DNA from: Clostridia bacterium
GTDB taxonomy: Bacteria; Bacillota; Clostridia; Oscillospirales; Feifaniaceae
Length of the DNA stretch: 64,000 nt
Assembly: GCA_017517965.1 (NCBI GenBank)
Contig: JAFWXR010000050.1
Location: 1-64,000 of the forward strand
Direction: 5' to 3'
Notes under the pieces: generated by a model
Database searches by the model: none
Told to the model about the DNA's origin: nothing
Seen by the model: only the letters and a program-made list of their open reading frames with translations
Part shown: positions 63,967 through 64,000 of the stretch, one piece after another
How positions within the stretch are numbered: position 1 is the stretch's first letter
How the letters are laid out: each line of letters opens with the position of its first letter
Program-made: the position numbers and the translations under genes

Positions 63967-64000
63967 AGATTATCCTCCTATCGTGGTTATTGCGGAATTT

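Noticed and set aside
1-64000. CRISPR arrays, insertion sequences, prophage genes
   Set aside because: No regularly spaced repeats, transposase, integrase or phage structural genes were seen anywhere in the window.

Overview
The window reads as a low-to-mid GC, endospore-forming anaerobic member of the Clostridia (Firmicutes). The evidence is the sporulation set (SpoIIAA/SpoIIAB, SpoIIR, sigma-K, a GerA-family germinant receptor subunit), AddAB in place of RecBCD, an Rnf ion-pumping complex, formate-THF ligase, acetate kinase, the ACT/UPF0237 plus UPF0210 pair and many strong Shine-Dalgarno sequences with GTG/TTG starts. The gut or Oscillospirales flavour is an inference from gene content; no species is claimed.

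Layout. 1-0.6 kb: end of the spoIIA operon. 0.7-8.5 kb (minus strand): a compact operon of an Ogt-methyltransferase fusion, glpK (with an in-frame amber codon), valS, folC and an RCC1-repeat lipoprotein. 8.6-17.2 kb (minus): rpmE, addB-addA, spoIIR, ispE. 17.2-19.2 kb (plus): ACT regulator, UPF0210 protein, small DUF378 membrane protein. 19.3-22.2 kb (minus): secreted FIVAR-repeat protein preceded by a pseudoknotted leader RNA with its own promoter and terminator. 22.2-24.6 kb: ackA and tmcAL from back-to-back promoters. 24.6-28.5 kb (minus): fhs-tsaE-tsaB-rpiB-upp. 28.6-34.6 kb: rodA, nrdR, class A PBP, aminopeptidase P, sigK. 34.5-41.7 kb (minus): gerA-like gene, Gx transporter, rnfCDGEAB and a NusG_II-ApbE fusion in one overlapping operon. 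41.8-51.2 kb: malic enzyme, an HTH-serine dehydratase fusion, DUF3810 metalloprotein, Lrp, SDR, a GpsA-like dehydrogenase, a YitT-like membrane protein, a stalk-domain secreted protein and an ankyrin protein. 51.4-59.9 kb (minus): a complete histidine operon yerC-hisZGDCB(frameshift)HAF-IE-K. 60-61.6 kb: AT-rich accessory genes. 61.7-62 kb: tRNA-Lys with a duplicated 3' end. 62.1-64 kb (minus): rplA, an L10 leader, rplJ, rplL.

How the parts fit. The Rnf genes sit with the ApbE that would attach FMN to RnfG and RnfD. The short HisG is accompanied by HisZ, which it needs, and the operon starts with a TrpR-family regulator whose likely operator covers the promoter. Two lesions (glpK TAG38, hisB -1 frameshift) interrupt otherwise intact, conserved genes and are either real strain-level losses or sequence errors. 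The most unusual items are the XRE-HTH/L-serine dehydratase fusion, the structured leader upstream of the surface protein, the Ogt/O-methyltransferase fusion and the 90-residue RnfB with no ferredoxin domain.
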